Source of the DNA: Candidatus Omnitrophota bacterium
GTDB taxonomy: Bacteria; Omnitrophota; Gorgyraeia; Tantalellales; Tantalellaceae
Assembly (NCBI GenBank): GCA_030631915.1
Contig: DAOVKF010000019.1
Span: forward strand, 1-16,777
Direction: 5' to 3'
Length of the DNA stretch: 16,777 bases
Position numbers and translations under genes: made by a program. Shown piece by piece: positions 9,501 through 15,042 of the stretch; the stretch's first letter is position 1, and each line of letters opens with the position of its first letter. The notes under the pieces were generated by a model. The model did not search any database, was not told the origin of the DNA, and saw nothing but the letters and a program-made list of their open reading frames with translations.

Positions 9501-10870
9501 ATAGCGCCTGTTGTCCCCTGGTATCGTGACTTCAAACTTTTCTTGACGACTCTCTGCAAAATATTATCTGAATCATAATGGTACATTTCACGGATCACGG
9601 GTTTCCCCGATAGACCGCTGCCCGCGGAAAACACGCGGACTTCTTTGATCCGCTCTTTCCCGGGAGCGCCAAAATACATGGTAAGCCTGCTTATGTCATC
9701 AGCGGTAGACACAGTACCTCCGGCATTGACCTCCACCGCGCTTTTAAGCGCTCCTGTCAGGGGATCGTATGTATAAGTTATCGTTGTATCACCTGAGTGG
9801 ACCCGCATGAGGTTCCCGGAATTTTCATCATATGTATATCGCCTGGTCGTTCCATCCGGAAGGACCTCTTTTAACAGATACTTCCCGTCCGGCGAATAAG
9901 TCCTGGTCGTGGAGTACATTATGTGGTTGCCGTTCTCGTCAGTATATGAAACTGTCTCAACCACACAGGTGATAACACCGTCGGTAGTGGTATGATCACG
10001 GGTCCTGGTGACTCCATATTTATCAGTGCCTGATATGCCTCTTCCCTCGGAGTCATACTCCTCCTCCAGGACCTGCTTGAGGATAAGCTCTCCGGACCTG
10101 TTCTCATAGCTTTTTACGGTCTTCCTTTTCAAATATCCGCCGTCAGCATCATACTCATATAAATACCCGGTCCTATTGCCCAAAGCGTCTATAACCTCTT
10201 TCAGATCCCCTTCAGCTCCGTCAGGTCCGGACGTTTGATAATAGCTGTACGCGGTCATATTATCGCTGCCGTCCATGATACACAGGAGCCGTCCGCCTGC
10301 ATCATACTCCTTTGTCACTGAATAAGTTACCGGCGCCATGCCCGGCACGTTCTGCACGGCCGTTTCTTTAACGGCCCGCACATATTCATGCTCCGTGCCT
10401 TCGTTCGCGTAAGTGTATTCAAAGATATTTTCCAGGCCTTTCTCAACATCCCGGGTATAAATAACATCCCCCCTCTCATTGATCTTCGTTATATATACGG
10501 GAACCCCCTCAGCGTTAGATTCCACACCCACTGTGACCATCCGGCCGGTACTCTCATCACAGTAAGCATATTCAGCATATGTCCGGCCACTGTGTATTTC
10601 CACTCCGGATGTGTCCCCGGAATATTGCGTGCTGATAAAGTCCTCAACAGCGTTCCGTGTGGCTATAAGCGCTGCCATGAATGACTGAAAGTTCTGCGAC
10701 TCTTCGGGTGAAGCACCCGGGAACGGTTCCATGTAAGTATCCTGCGCGGGATCCGAATGGACAGGATCTGCCAGGTCCCCGGCCCAGGCAAGTTGTTGAA
10801 ATAAAAAGATCCCGGCCATTGCGGTCGAGATCATCTTTATGAGCGTTCCGGTTCTGTTCAAGGAAAACAT
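515..10870 (-). CDS. Giant secreted YD-repeat (Rhs-like) protein with discoidin, DUF4214-like and C39-like domains, 3451 aa
   Basis: A single uninterrupted frame of 3451 codons starting at an ATG with AGGAGG 5 nt upstream. Residues 1-30 form a Sec signal peptide (basic N-region, hydrophobic core, AWA at 28-30 before GD). Approximate order: YD/Rhs repeats 187-1270; discoidin-like (F5/8 type C) domains at 1294-1411, 1487-1613, 1717-1844, 1865-1996 and 2147-2264, with short YD elements between several; a tryptophan-rich module at 1629-1704 and 2285-2355; further YD repeats 2409-2517; DUF4214-like segments 2537-2587 and 2654-2706; a C39-like papain-fold domain around 2800-2920; a basic amphipathic then hydrophobic, Gly/Ala-rich region 2942-3105; and an unrecognised tip to 3451. 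YD proteins usually form shells or fibres at the cell surface, and discoidin domains usually bind glycans, so an adhesin, predation or toxin-delivery role is possible but unproven. The hyperconserved end motif of Rhs cores is not visible. GC falls towards the 3' end. The gene is transcribed from its own promoter. Confidence 0.95.
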   Translation of the reverse strand: MFSLNRTGTLIKMISTAMAGIFLFQQLAWAGDLADPVHSDPAQDTYMEPFPGASPEESQNFQSFMAALIATRNAVEDFISTQYSGDTSGVEIHSGRTYAEYAYCDESTGRMVTVGVESNAEGVPVYITKINERGDVIYTRDVEKGLENIFEYTYANEGTEHEYVRAVKETAVQNVPGMAPVTYSVTKEYDAGGRLLCIMDGSDNMTAYSYYQTSGPDGAEGDLKEVIDALGNRTGYLYEYDADGGYLKRKTVKSYENRSGELILKQVLEEEYDSEGRGISGTDKYGVTRTRDHTTTDGVITCVVETVSYTDENGNHIMYSTTRTYSPDGKYLLKEVLPDGTTRRYTYDENSGNLMRVHSGDTTITYTYDPLTGALKSAVEVNAGGTVSTADDISRLTMYFGAPGKERIKEVRVFSAGSGLSGKPVIREMYHYDSDNILQRVVKKSLKSRYQGTTGAMTGPEYKVLLDTVYGVYNGQIKKKRETTAEAYEDFVYSGEGDLIESVITDGIYHAKTRKEYNRAGDVVKIIRGNGSLEKTVTDISYIKNSLGQIVDKREITRYRKYDENGTVVEETRLSSIEYEYYGKYPEDRDLALRATREHKLRSMTFGGKIYSYKYHHDANGYLDMTAETVSWNEGEASYTSRSFRKFDQNGDITASIDAEGVYSEYTYSSEEENAMGGRVQTRKTFYRPADTGYELYRVSSFQDVDIRGLSVSPTVRTYDFENDLVSVRRKNGSGDEDDPVISYVYEKDRYGNILKKYESGSGREGVKVYGYDLKGDMVRETARNGVSLIHTYTRDASDGHITSIETANGLYPDHLTVTDMDVSGNVTSLSDANGITMAYSYEKSGTGLVTRKTVRVSKKEGEKSVLDHSETYTFTPDGEIAETIDKNNVKKIYTREHDAYGNVKRTTITTSWESGAGSKVIIKEYNIDGTESATIYINDPADKSDDVIKTFSYEYDSSNGTLIRSTETGPGYSSGIVYEYDITGDLKSRLSRNGIKTTYVYERDLKGNLLKRYQKNNLYPSSLETEEYDIHGNKVSYTDANGRVFNYENTYDLRGNLSQVVEFHERRDENGILLWNYRETSECDPYGRITSITDRNGITLTYTYETNARGEITASRETDSRYAGCVTRNFDPSTSDVISMTDRLGHTTGITYERSKAHGNILKKTETTSLGETTVYHFDDHGRIYSITDKFGREVLVAPEFDDFGNMLKRTLRWAETFDGRKRGFKEEEYYSVDGDLTKRIDYTGKEFRYQYQRNASGGLEYMTSIESSRGDYELLDVNPGVSVTPNGSGGHLYLLCDGQSGYHANVDWTDPEDPASFVIDLGEDPPEYNTVKIQLRNDGGRAYKYKLYTSSDRNDTSKWDLVDDKSDAFYADLQQAEFETVNDRYIMIQGNGICSGGLYLEVREVEIYKKEQVKTVNLTTTGYNAEGRIVSKTGTTGRTIYYSYETGERGEVVKVHEGLTPGVTIGVLEPVDIKDTTTIDCTWAPDTSVLYDDDLNTRTNINWRSGNTPASLVINLTDDNANAGDISAVGIALRSGEDRWFGYRIYYATAEEPDSWILAVDGSDYELSRSGDWRVEKFSAPVSAKYIRVQGCTNSYGDTELDMEEIKVYRTAQKTDAVKVKEVDEYGRTVTEKNALMLAWEEREDLQSIFPEADKKAQTGWWRGKTLADWAVLFGAWEDPRIKEQLSDYDNKTCPEIEKAFKRGDVSEKLYSVIACNATGSCNLTSIIDGNTDTRGYIEWAEAGSPGYYLIELLEETRIDRIRLKLHDEENRKYKYRIYASLDGRTWTDVLVNNDKDYASGWQEHGFAPVSARYIKIEGCGSSAISLDEDTCYLSLSEIMIMDNSPKEEMPPEQELSRKISGIRAVGASYVSGISSILDGNTGTRSYLEWANNDIPAYYLVELSEDVLMDKISVGLYDDGRRRYKYKVYGSTDGMTWGEPLVDRSSVFAQGARDYLFDPVKVRYLKIEGAGGYWIPTGSEMKQLALAELNIFINGILGPPPRDYDKEQMKDWAKNIGFRMDSDLIKFARTANVTDKPELRRYSYSLDEKGTVRRISEYSSHEGETLKFFDEKGRLVEEIAGKLTDTNIEEMERIAPALMIEVRDSNGNLKKTVYREHSPDKDFLTGHTEVGIASVGSVDSRYDPGQAALNRVIDGNHETYINVTWRAPNTPAAFLLTLEDEEAIDRIRFRLRESNGRSYRYKVYVRSGIDEEWTLVADRSRGTPWNWQDISFDKRAVKYIKVQGADEFTPQIELEIYEMIVYRPSEKENVTYLREYNEDGDLAVEKDILAIIWEENSGLREYFVSPGAQGTGVYSGWTLKEWAARVGSWTDPRLASYKRCVSEYTPELDAVLSADPAVKVRYTNQDGTINEYSAVSWARSADKNLYPSLAMYGTDIAALDNAYLAAYSYEKAADGSLKSATKTVNLSRRTLTTYDTDGSVESRGTKRLDLTRRGYTYEYHANGNVEKMTTISSGHESGESYTLYSHNGDVSFYHDRTGDYRYIYTYDKWNNIEKVNVGSEETMFLTGEETLDRDAAEVRIIEYFRAILYRDPTHEELEAYIAVWQETGFTHFARGIMWQSDEYLSGDKETYGEKAGSLRDERVSAVMDIFSRAQAVAQDIIDRHEVVVAEIAESFTGLRSAYAARKDANDKKYMIEIYREELGREATQAELDDALSCMRLNDLTLSEMRERLRDEDNPDSEYNRRRRQILSIINALYDTSTGTGLLKDYLDAADKYGYVTGTLGLKVKAEYLTDLTMDEVLAMIAWLKTQDNHFGRSAVEALYKHLADAGIQDISGMDGLLKELIFLEMITGVITENTQGMLLISMHAVKKVAGKYSLNLYGTAYDLEEFLRKFDEIQGYSAIVHYNGTHFMNVTGVIKQGDRITHVRVTNGFINGEEQTKTISIDEFAGNYGGKLLSTERSDYANRLTDAQLRNIRGAGWWQKLWKSITKIFKKIVKAVKKIISYILEPVKQFIKAVKFALEKGKWGRVFGAIGAVVVGSVLSIFQPQYAFVLINTAMSMATAVCYGDYQGALISLGIGLAVSAITPVIRGIADFAAKAIGTVIEGVKTAIDGVVAGIKNIGGKMLEGIINFGKRVYEGALSVYDQALTAVRTFGNGIFGSSPFGEVMRAYSGGLVMNGISRYINEEIDKTSNWLAKLGIGAAGTLMLMPALAFGNPNFATPDSTGMLLELTLGSLNNIVSQEVYKTLEDELGEEWYATLLRSSINSIVSAGFESLKQAVHLELGTKNVDVLQKIDGTEEIFDTGTGELLGKHRKTASEEITEIGEYRLDESAGEYILTDGTVTQRNGSLTKTYIVKNEEVIRVSTYDEFEQRYLMGIEGVDGGAIDKGNYDEYLFGEDGLSIWRTEVRNGGVTDRKQKTKQPDSPETRYKKDFKESYGQKILEDGWSKEYRTPPDDNDDPPISMEGLMYLIWKEYNDPLGTVYLPRV
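2115..2470 (-). other. C39-like papain-fold domain of the giant protein, apparently without catalytic Cys
   Basis: Residues ~2800-2920 read LYGTAYDLEEFLRKF, then YSAIVHYNGTHFMNVTGV, then THVRVTNGFINGE. This matches the layout of bacteriocin-processing C39-type domains: helix, a 'GxPAIVHxNGxHF' strand and a following acidic strand. The active-site His would be H2872. The expected Asn-Cys-Gly at the start of the first helix appears as Thr-Gln-Gly (Q2821), and the Asp site as Asn (N2893). If the alignment is right, the domain is a pseudo-peptidase. The assignment is by eye only. Confidence 0.5.
3805..4017 (-). repeat. Unnamed Trp-rich module, copy B (giant protein residues ~2285-2355)
   Basis: Key positions are IIWEE, YSGWTLKEWAARVGSW, TDPR and PELDAVL, in the same order and spacing as copy A. 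It also follows a YD element (NEDGDLAVEKD), here after discoidin copy 5. A degenerate third copy (KEQMKDWAKNIGF) follows discoidin copy 4 near residues 2005-2030. Confidence 0.6.
4078..6990 (-). repeat. Five discoidin-like (F5/8 type C) domains interspersed with YD elements
   Basis: The five copies sit at about 6990-6636, 6410-6032, 5720-5338, 5275-4882 and 4430-4078. Each starts with a variant of xxLxDGNxxTxxxxW (IIDGNTDTRGYIEW, ILDGNTGTRSYLEW, VIDGNHETYINVTW, LYDDDLNTRTNINW), continues with a hydrophobic strand such as YYLIELLEE or SFVIDLGE, then RKYKYRIYAS-type strands and W, and ends with ARYIKIEGCG-type and IxxYR strands. This is the usual order of the discoidin beta-sandwich, and the length of 115-130 residues fits the family. 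Copies 3 and 4 are the closest pair, adjacent with only about 20 residues between them, and likely arose by duplication. Confidence 0.8.
5757..5985 (-). repeat. Unnamed Trp-rich module, copy A (giant protein residues ~1629-1704)
   Basis: Key positions are LAWEE, a Gly-Trp-Trp, TLADWAVLFGAW, EDPR and a C-terminal PEIEKAF helix. It sits between discoidin copies 2 and 3, directly after a YD element (DEYGRTVTEK). It shares spacing and residues with copy B at 3805-4017. I do not recognise this as a named family. Confidence 0.6.
7060..10310 (-). repeat. Main YD/Rhs repeat block of the giant protein
   Basis: This covers residues ~187-1270. Units of roughly 20-40 residues repeat a pattern such as YEYDxxGxL, YSYEKxGT, YDITGDLKSRLSRNG and TYVYERDLKGNLLKRY, with the G-N/D-x-x-x and xTYTYD cores typical of YD repeats. 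Variants such as TDANGRVF, TDRNGITLTYTYE and TDKFGREV recur through the block. The units have diverged at DNA level, so this is an old protein repeat rather than a tandem DNA repeat. Known YD blocks fold into beta-sheet cocoons. Confidence 0.85.
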
Positions 10871-10875
10871 CTCTG

Positions 10876-10881
10876 CCTCCT
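10876..10881 (-). promoter_or_regulatory. Shine-Dalgarno site of the giant gene
   Basis: AGGAGG is placed 5 nt before the ATG and preceded by an A-rich leader, a near-perfect anti-16S match. It supports this start over any internal Met and fits the complete signal peptide that follows. Confidence 0.85.
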
Positions 10882-10923
10882 TTTTAAATTATACAAAAAT
10901 ATTTTGATTATTCTTTAAATAAT

Positions 10924-10952
10924 ACTTTACTCCTTTATTGCATATTTGTCAA
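10924..10952 (-). promoter_or_regulatory. Sigma-70-type promoter of the giant gene
   Basis: On the minus strand TTGACA (10947-10952) is followed by a 17-bp spacer and TAAAGT (10924-10929, 4 of 6 to TATAAT). An A7 tract just upstream (10955-10961) could act as a proximal UP element. The predicted start near 10917 gives a leader of about 47 nt. The 142-bp gap holding it is otherwise AT-rich with no convincing terminator for the gene before it. Confidence 0.65.
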
Positions 10953-11012
10953 TATTTTTTTCTTATTCCGTCAAGTTAGAGGTGAGCAAAGAGCACTTTC
11001 AAAATTAAGGTT

Positions 11013-12995
11013 TTATTTGCAGGCGGCGCGCGCTTCTTTGTTCTGGGGGTCAATGGCCAGGATCCTTTCGAAAAGAGGACGGGCACGCTCCATGTCGCCC
11101 TTTTTCGCGTAGATACGGCTGAGATTTATGAGGGCGGGGAGGACGTCGGGGTCAAGCCTGAGAACGGTCTTATAGGAGTTTTCCGCCCTGGGGACATCAC
11201 CACTCATCAGATATATGTTTCCCAGGAACAAGTGCGCTTCCAGGTTTTGCGGATCTATGTTAATCGACTTTTCGCATATACGTTTTGCTTCTTCGATCCT
11301 GTTCTGCCGGATATACAGGAACGCCAGTCTGTTATAAGAAGGGATAAAGCTCGGGTCAAACTGGATAGCTTTTTGATAATACATTTCAGCCGGTCCCGGG
11401 TCCTTTAATCGTTCGTAACATATCCCCATGTTTACAAATGTCCCGGGATGTCTCCCTCCTTTTTCAATGGCCTTCCCGTACTCCTCAATAGCTTTTTTTA
11501 TCCTGCCGCTCATAAGATACACATTACCGAGCCCTATGTGAGCCCGGGAAAAACCCGGGCTCAGTGAAAGCGTTTTTTTAAAACATTCTTCGGCTTTGTC
11601 CAATTTGTTGATCTTGCAGTAAAGATTGCCCATATTGTTCAGCGGGTTGAGCATACCATCAACTTGCTGTGTGTGCCGCAGCGCCTCTTCGTACATAAGA
11701 AGCGCGTTCCTGAAATCCCCGGCCTCGGAATACTCCTTCGCGAGGTCGGTCCGGTGTATACTGTGAGGATTCCTGGCGATGCTCGAGGAGTAAAACTTTA
11801 CGGGATCCGTCCATTCCGTATTCCTCATAAAAGTGGCCACGCACCAAAAACATACAACCGCTCCCAGTCCGGATAACACGGCAGGCTTTATTTTCTCAAG
11901 ATGCGACATTCTGTTTACAGCCGATGCCAGGAGAAAAAACAGCCCGATAGCCGGGAGATACATATACCTCTCCGCTATAATGGAGGTGGTGGGCATTAAA
12001 AGTCCGGATGTCGGCAGGAACGCGGCGAAAACCCATCCGAGAAAGAAAGTATTTGATCCATTTTTATTTTTTAAGGATTTAACGAAAAATAACAGGGAAC
12101 CGCTTAAAGCCAGGGCCCCGGTGATAAAAAACGGATCCAGAACAGTTTTAAAAGGCGGGAGCCATCTGCTTATATTGAGACTGACCGGCCAGATAAGGAT
12201 GAAAAAATAGGCTCCTGTGATCCTGACGAAGTTGAGCACACGGGCAGGGATAGCCAGGTCATATTTGACCTCGCCTATATGCAATATCGGCAGATTTTCC
12301 CTTATCACGAAATATATCGCCAGGATAACGATAAACCCGAGAAAATTAACGATGTGAACGGCTTCGAATTTTTTCCGGACAAAAACATGATATAGAAAAA
12401 TCAGGCCGGGAAATATTACCGCAGTCTCTTTTGAGAGAAGCGCGAATGAAAAGAAAAAAAGCGATGCAAAATACGCCGGCACCTTCCTTCGATCCACGGC
12501 GGTCATATAAGAGATAAAAGCGAGGAGAATAAAACAAACAAGCAGCAGGTCCCCCCTGCCTGAAATATAGTTTACAGCCTCCGCGTTCGTAGGGTGGATA
12601 AGAAAAAACAGGCCGGTTAACGCCGATACAAACCGCTCCCCCGTGATCATGAGCAGAAAAACAAAGATCAGGCAGGCATTGACAATATGCAGGGCTATGC
12701 AGGTAATATGGTATCCTGCCGTGTTCAGGCGCCAGAAACGATAGTCGACCATGTAGGTCAGGGTCTGAAAAGGCCTGTACCACTGGTCCTTCTCGCCCAG
12801 ATGGCGGCGGGGGAGAAAGCCTTTTTTGAATACCGGAGCGAGATTCCCGAAACTTTTAATATCAGGATTCTCGACTATCTGAGGAAGGTCATCCATGATG
12901 AAAGGGCTCTTAAGGGTGATACCGTAAAGCGCGCTTCCGATCATCGCGAAAAGCAGAAAGACAGCGATAGTTCTCTTTGTATCAGTAATGATCAC
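11013..12995 (-). CDS. TMTC-like protein O-mannosyltransferase (GT-C fold) with C-terminal TPRs, 660 aa
   Basis: GTG start, chosen because AGAGGA lies 6 nt upstream (13002-13007) and a strong promoter precedes it. Residues 9-395 hold roughly a dozen hydrophobic segments. The first outer loop carries an Asp-Asp pair (D35-D36), the position of the catalytic acids in GT-C enzymes, within SPFIMDDLPQIVENP. Further TMTC/DUF1736-type signatures are WYRPFQTLTYMVDYRFW, GYHITCIALHIVN, HPTNAEAVNYISGRGDLL, LLSKETA and ERYMYLPAIGLFFLLA. Residues ~405-655 hold seven 34-residue TPRs (for example GNVYLMSGRIKKAIEEYGKA). Eukaryotic TMTC enzymes transfer mannose from a dolichol lipid to secreted protein domains; bacterial relatives are mostly uncharacterised. 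It could therefore glycosylate an exported protein such as the giant one next to it, though that link is inference from position. The two genes have separate promoters 142 bp apart on the same strand. Confidence 0.9.
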   Translation of the reverse strand: MIITDTKRTIAVFLLFAMIGSALYGITLKSPFIMDDLPQIVENPDIKSFGNLAPVFKKGFLPRRHLGEKDQWYRPFQTLTYMVDYRFWRLNTAGYHITCIALHIVNACLIFVFLLMITGERFVSALTGLFFLIHPTNAEAVNYISGRGDLLLVCFILLAFISYMTAVDRRKVPAYFASLFFFSFALLSKETAVIFPGLIFLYHVFVRKKFEAVHIVNFLGFIVILAIYFVIRENLPILHIGEVKYDLAIPARVLNFVRITGAYFFILIWPVSLNISRWLPPFKTVLDPFFITGALALSGSLLFFVKSLKNKNGSNTFFLGWVFAAFLPTSGLLMPTTSIIAERYMYLPAIGLFFLLASAVNRMSHLEKIKPAVLSGLGAVVCFWCVATFMRNTEWTDPVKFYSSSIARNPHSIHRTDLAKEYSEAGDFRNALLMYEEALRHTQQVDGMLNPLNNMGNLYCKINKLDKAEECFKKTLSLSPGFSRAHIGLGNVYLMSGRIKKAIEEYGKAIEKGGRHPGTFVNMGICYERLKDPGPAEMYYQKAIQFDPSFIPSYNRLAFLYIRQNRIEEAKRICEKSINIDPQNLEAHLFLGNIYLMSGDVPRAENSYKTVLRLDPDVLPALINLSRIYAKKGDMERARPLFERILAIDPQNKEARAACK

Positions 12996-13045
12996 CGATA
13001 TTCCTCTTTCAATGAGCCAAAGGTGTCAGGCCTTGCCACGCTTCT

Positions 13046-13074
13046 ATTCTATCCATACCTTTTTTTTATGTCAA
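13046..13074 (-). promoter_or_regulatory. Sigma-70-type promoter of the TMTC-like gene
   Basis: TTGACA (13069-13074), a spacer of exactly 17 bp, then TAGAAT (13046-13051, 5 of 6 to TATAAT). An A7 tract abuts the -35 box. The predicted start near 13039 gives a leader of about 44 nt. The match is close to ideal and implies this gene is transcribed independently of recQ. Confidence 0.75.
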
Positions 13075-13101
13075 TTTTTTTCTGATTTCGCAGAGGATCT
13101 A

Positions 13102-14931
13102 TCATGTTTCCCCTTTGATCACTTCGATAAATATATCGGCATATTTTTTTAATTTACTTTTCCCTACACCGTAAATTCCTGAAAACACATCCCTGGTCAC
13201 AGGCTTCTTAAGCGCCATGTCCTTCAACGAATTGTCGCTGAATATAATATATGCCGGTACTGCTTTTTTCAGCGCCAGTTCCGTCCTTTTAGCGCGCAAC
13301 TTCTGAAAGAGCCCATAATCCACTCCGTCCCATTCTTCCCTCTTTTTTTCCAAACTTTTCTTGGCGACCTCTTTTTTCCTTGCCGCTATCAGGGGCTTTG
13401 CCAGAACGGGCGAATGTTCCCCTTTTAAAAGTCCCCGGCCCGGACCGGTTACGGAAAGCGTTGAGTATTCCCCCTCCCTGCTGAGAAAACCCTGGCCGAT
13501 CAATTGTTCGATCATATACCTGCTGAACGCTACCGATTCGCCGGCCATGATCCCGAAAGTCGATAATTCATGATGACGCATATTTTCGATCTTTTCGGTC
13601 AGATTCCCCTTTAATATATTCGCGACATGCGCAGCCCCGAACCCGTAGCTGTTTTCGTGAACTCTGGCCACACATGATAATATCTTCTGGCCGACGACCA
13701 GGGGATCATCCACCATATCAAGTTCATTCAGACAATAATCACACGCGTCACAGGAAGCCTTTTCGTACCTCTGCCCGAAATAACCCGCCAGGACCTTGTG
13801 CCGGCATTGCGGCTGTGCGCAAAAATTATACATGGATCCCAACTTTTTCATCATCACGGTCCGTTCAGACGATCTTTCGGCGAAAAAATTCCATAATTGA
13901 TAATCCGCGCCGCCATAGAACATATAGCAGAAAGCGGGAAGACCATCCCGCCCCGCGCGGCCGGTCTCCTGCTGGTAATGTTCCACGCTCCTGGGCATAC
14001 CGGCGTGGATCACAAAACGAACGTTTGAGCGGTCTATACCCATGCCGAAAGCTACCGTCGCGACAACAATATCCACCTCTTCCCGGGCGAACTTTTCCTG
14101 ATTAATACGGCGCTCTTCAGCCGTCATTCCCGCGTGATACGGCACATTATCAAACCCCAGATCCCGCAGTCCCAGCGAAAGGCTATCGACATCCTTCCGG
14201 CGCAGGCAATAGATTATCCCCGGATCATTATCATGCTTTCGCAAAAGCTCCGTCACCTGCTTTAATATCTGCTTTCTCTGCATCACCCGGTAAGTCAAGT
14301 TGGGCCGGTCAACCGTGCCTAAATGTATCTCGGCATCGGTCAACCTCAACTGATCTAAAATGTCCCGCTGAACCTCTTGAGTCGCCGTAGCCGTAAAAGC
14401 ATGCACCGAAAGCGGTCTGAAGGTCTCTTTGATCAACCACAGGTTCCGGTAATCCGCGCGGAAATCATGCCCCCAATGGCTTATACAATGCGCTTCATCA
14501 ATGACAAAAAACGAAAGAGTCGTTGATCTCAATAATTTCATGGTCTCATCATTCACGAGACGTTCCGGGGCGATATAAAGAAGTTTTATCCCCCCTTCCC
14601 GCGCCTGGTCCATAACGCGTTTTTTTGCCTCAAAAGACAGGCTCGAATTCAAATAAGCGGCAGATATGCCAAGATCCTTAAGGCTGTCCACCTGGTCCTT
14701 CATCAGGGAGATCAGCGGAGAGACGATCACCGCCATCCCCTCCTTTAATAATACCGGGAGCTGAAAACACAATGACTTTCCCCCTCCGGTAGGGAGTTTT
14801 GTCAGGCTGTCTCTCCCGGCCAGGATAGAGGCGATCGACTCCTCCTGTAACGGCAGGAACGACCTGTATCCCCAGTACCGGCGCAAGATCTCATATATCC
14901 CCGGCCGATCGATGCTTTCTGTCGCGCTCAT
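13102..14931 (-). CDS. recQ: ATP-dependent DNA helicase RecQ, 609 aa
   Basis: A 3'-to-5' superfamily 2 helicase acting in recombination and restart of stalled replication forks. Motifs appear in order: Q-motif region FLPLQEESI (25-33); motif I LPTGGGKS with K52; Ia IVSPLISLMKDQ; motif II DEAH at 145-148 followed by the aromatic loop ISHWGHDFRADY; motif III FTATAT; motif IV IIYCLRRKD; motif V VATVAFGMGID; and motif VI QETGRAGRDG. The zinc site is complete (C376, C394, C397, C400), then a winged-helix RQC domain (about 403-515) and an HRDC domain (about 538-605). Length equals E. coli RecQ (609 aa), so it is full-length. ATG start; the only SD-like sequence, AAAGG, is about 10 nt upstream and weak. 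It ends in TGA, 106 bp before the next gene. The first loop residue after Ile-Ser is His where Gln is usual, a minor change. Confidence 0.97.
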   Translation of the reverse strand: MSATESIDRPGIYEILRRYWGYRSFLPLQEESIASILAGRDSLTKLPTGGGKSLCFQLPVLLKEGMAVIVSPLISLMKDQVDSLKDLGISAAYLNSSLSFEAKKRVMDQAREGGIKLLYIAPERLVNDETMKLLRSTTLSFFVIDEAHCISHWGHDFRADYRNLWLIKETFRPLSVHAFTATATQEVQRDILDQLRLTDAEIHLGTVDRPNLTYRVMQRKQILKQVTELLRKHDNDPGIIYCLRRKDVDSLSLGLRDLGFDNVPYHAGMTAEERRINQEKFAREEVDIVVATVAFGMGIDRSNVRFVIHAGMPRSVEHYQQETGRAGRDGLPAFCYMFYGGADYQLWNFFAERSSERTVMMKKLGSMYNFCAQPQCRHKVLAGYFGQRYEKASCDACDYCLNELDMVDDPLVVGQKILSCVARVHENSYGFGAAHVANILKGNLTEKIENMRHHELSTFGIMAGESVAFSRYMIEQLIGQGFLSREGEYSTLSVTGPGRGLLKGEHSPVLAKPLIAARKKEVAKKSLEKKREEWDGVDYGLFQKLRAKRTELALKKAVPAYIIFSDNSLKDMALKKPVTRDVFSGIYGVGKSKLKKYADIFIEVIKGET

Positions 14932-15005
14932 ATCCGCACTGCCTTTCTTTATAAAGACACAAAACAGGGATGAATTCTTTCACTTTTTTTAAAGTATCGC
15001 AGATA

Positions 15006-15034
15006 TACATATCACAGGCAGCGCAGTGTGGCAA
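15006..15034 (-). promoter_or_regulatory. Possible weak promoter of recQ
   Basis: TTGCCA (15029-15034, 5 of 6) with a 17-bp spacer to TATGTA (15006-15011, only 3 of 6), which has a TGn extension. It lies in the 111-bp gap before recQ. The -10 lacks its final T, so this is much weaker than the two promoters downstream; recQ may instead be read through from the gene at the right edge. No terminator with a U-tract is seen in the gap. Confidence 0.25.
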
Positions 15035-15042
15035 TGATTTTG

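Noticed and set aside
10953..11012. Terminator after the TMTC-like gene
   Set aside because: No stem longer than a few pairs; the T-run near 10955 lies on the plus strand and reads as A's in the transcript.
12346..12783. 145-codon minus-strand frame inside the TMTC-like gene
   Set aside because: Out of frame with a clearly coding membrane protein; its sequence is a frameshifted shadow.
14932..15042. Terminator hairpin after the right-edge gene
   Set aside because: Only short stems such as CACA/TGTG are possible and no U-tract follows; not enough to call.
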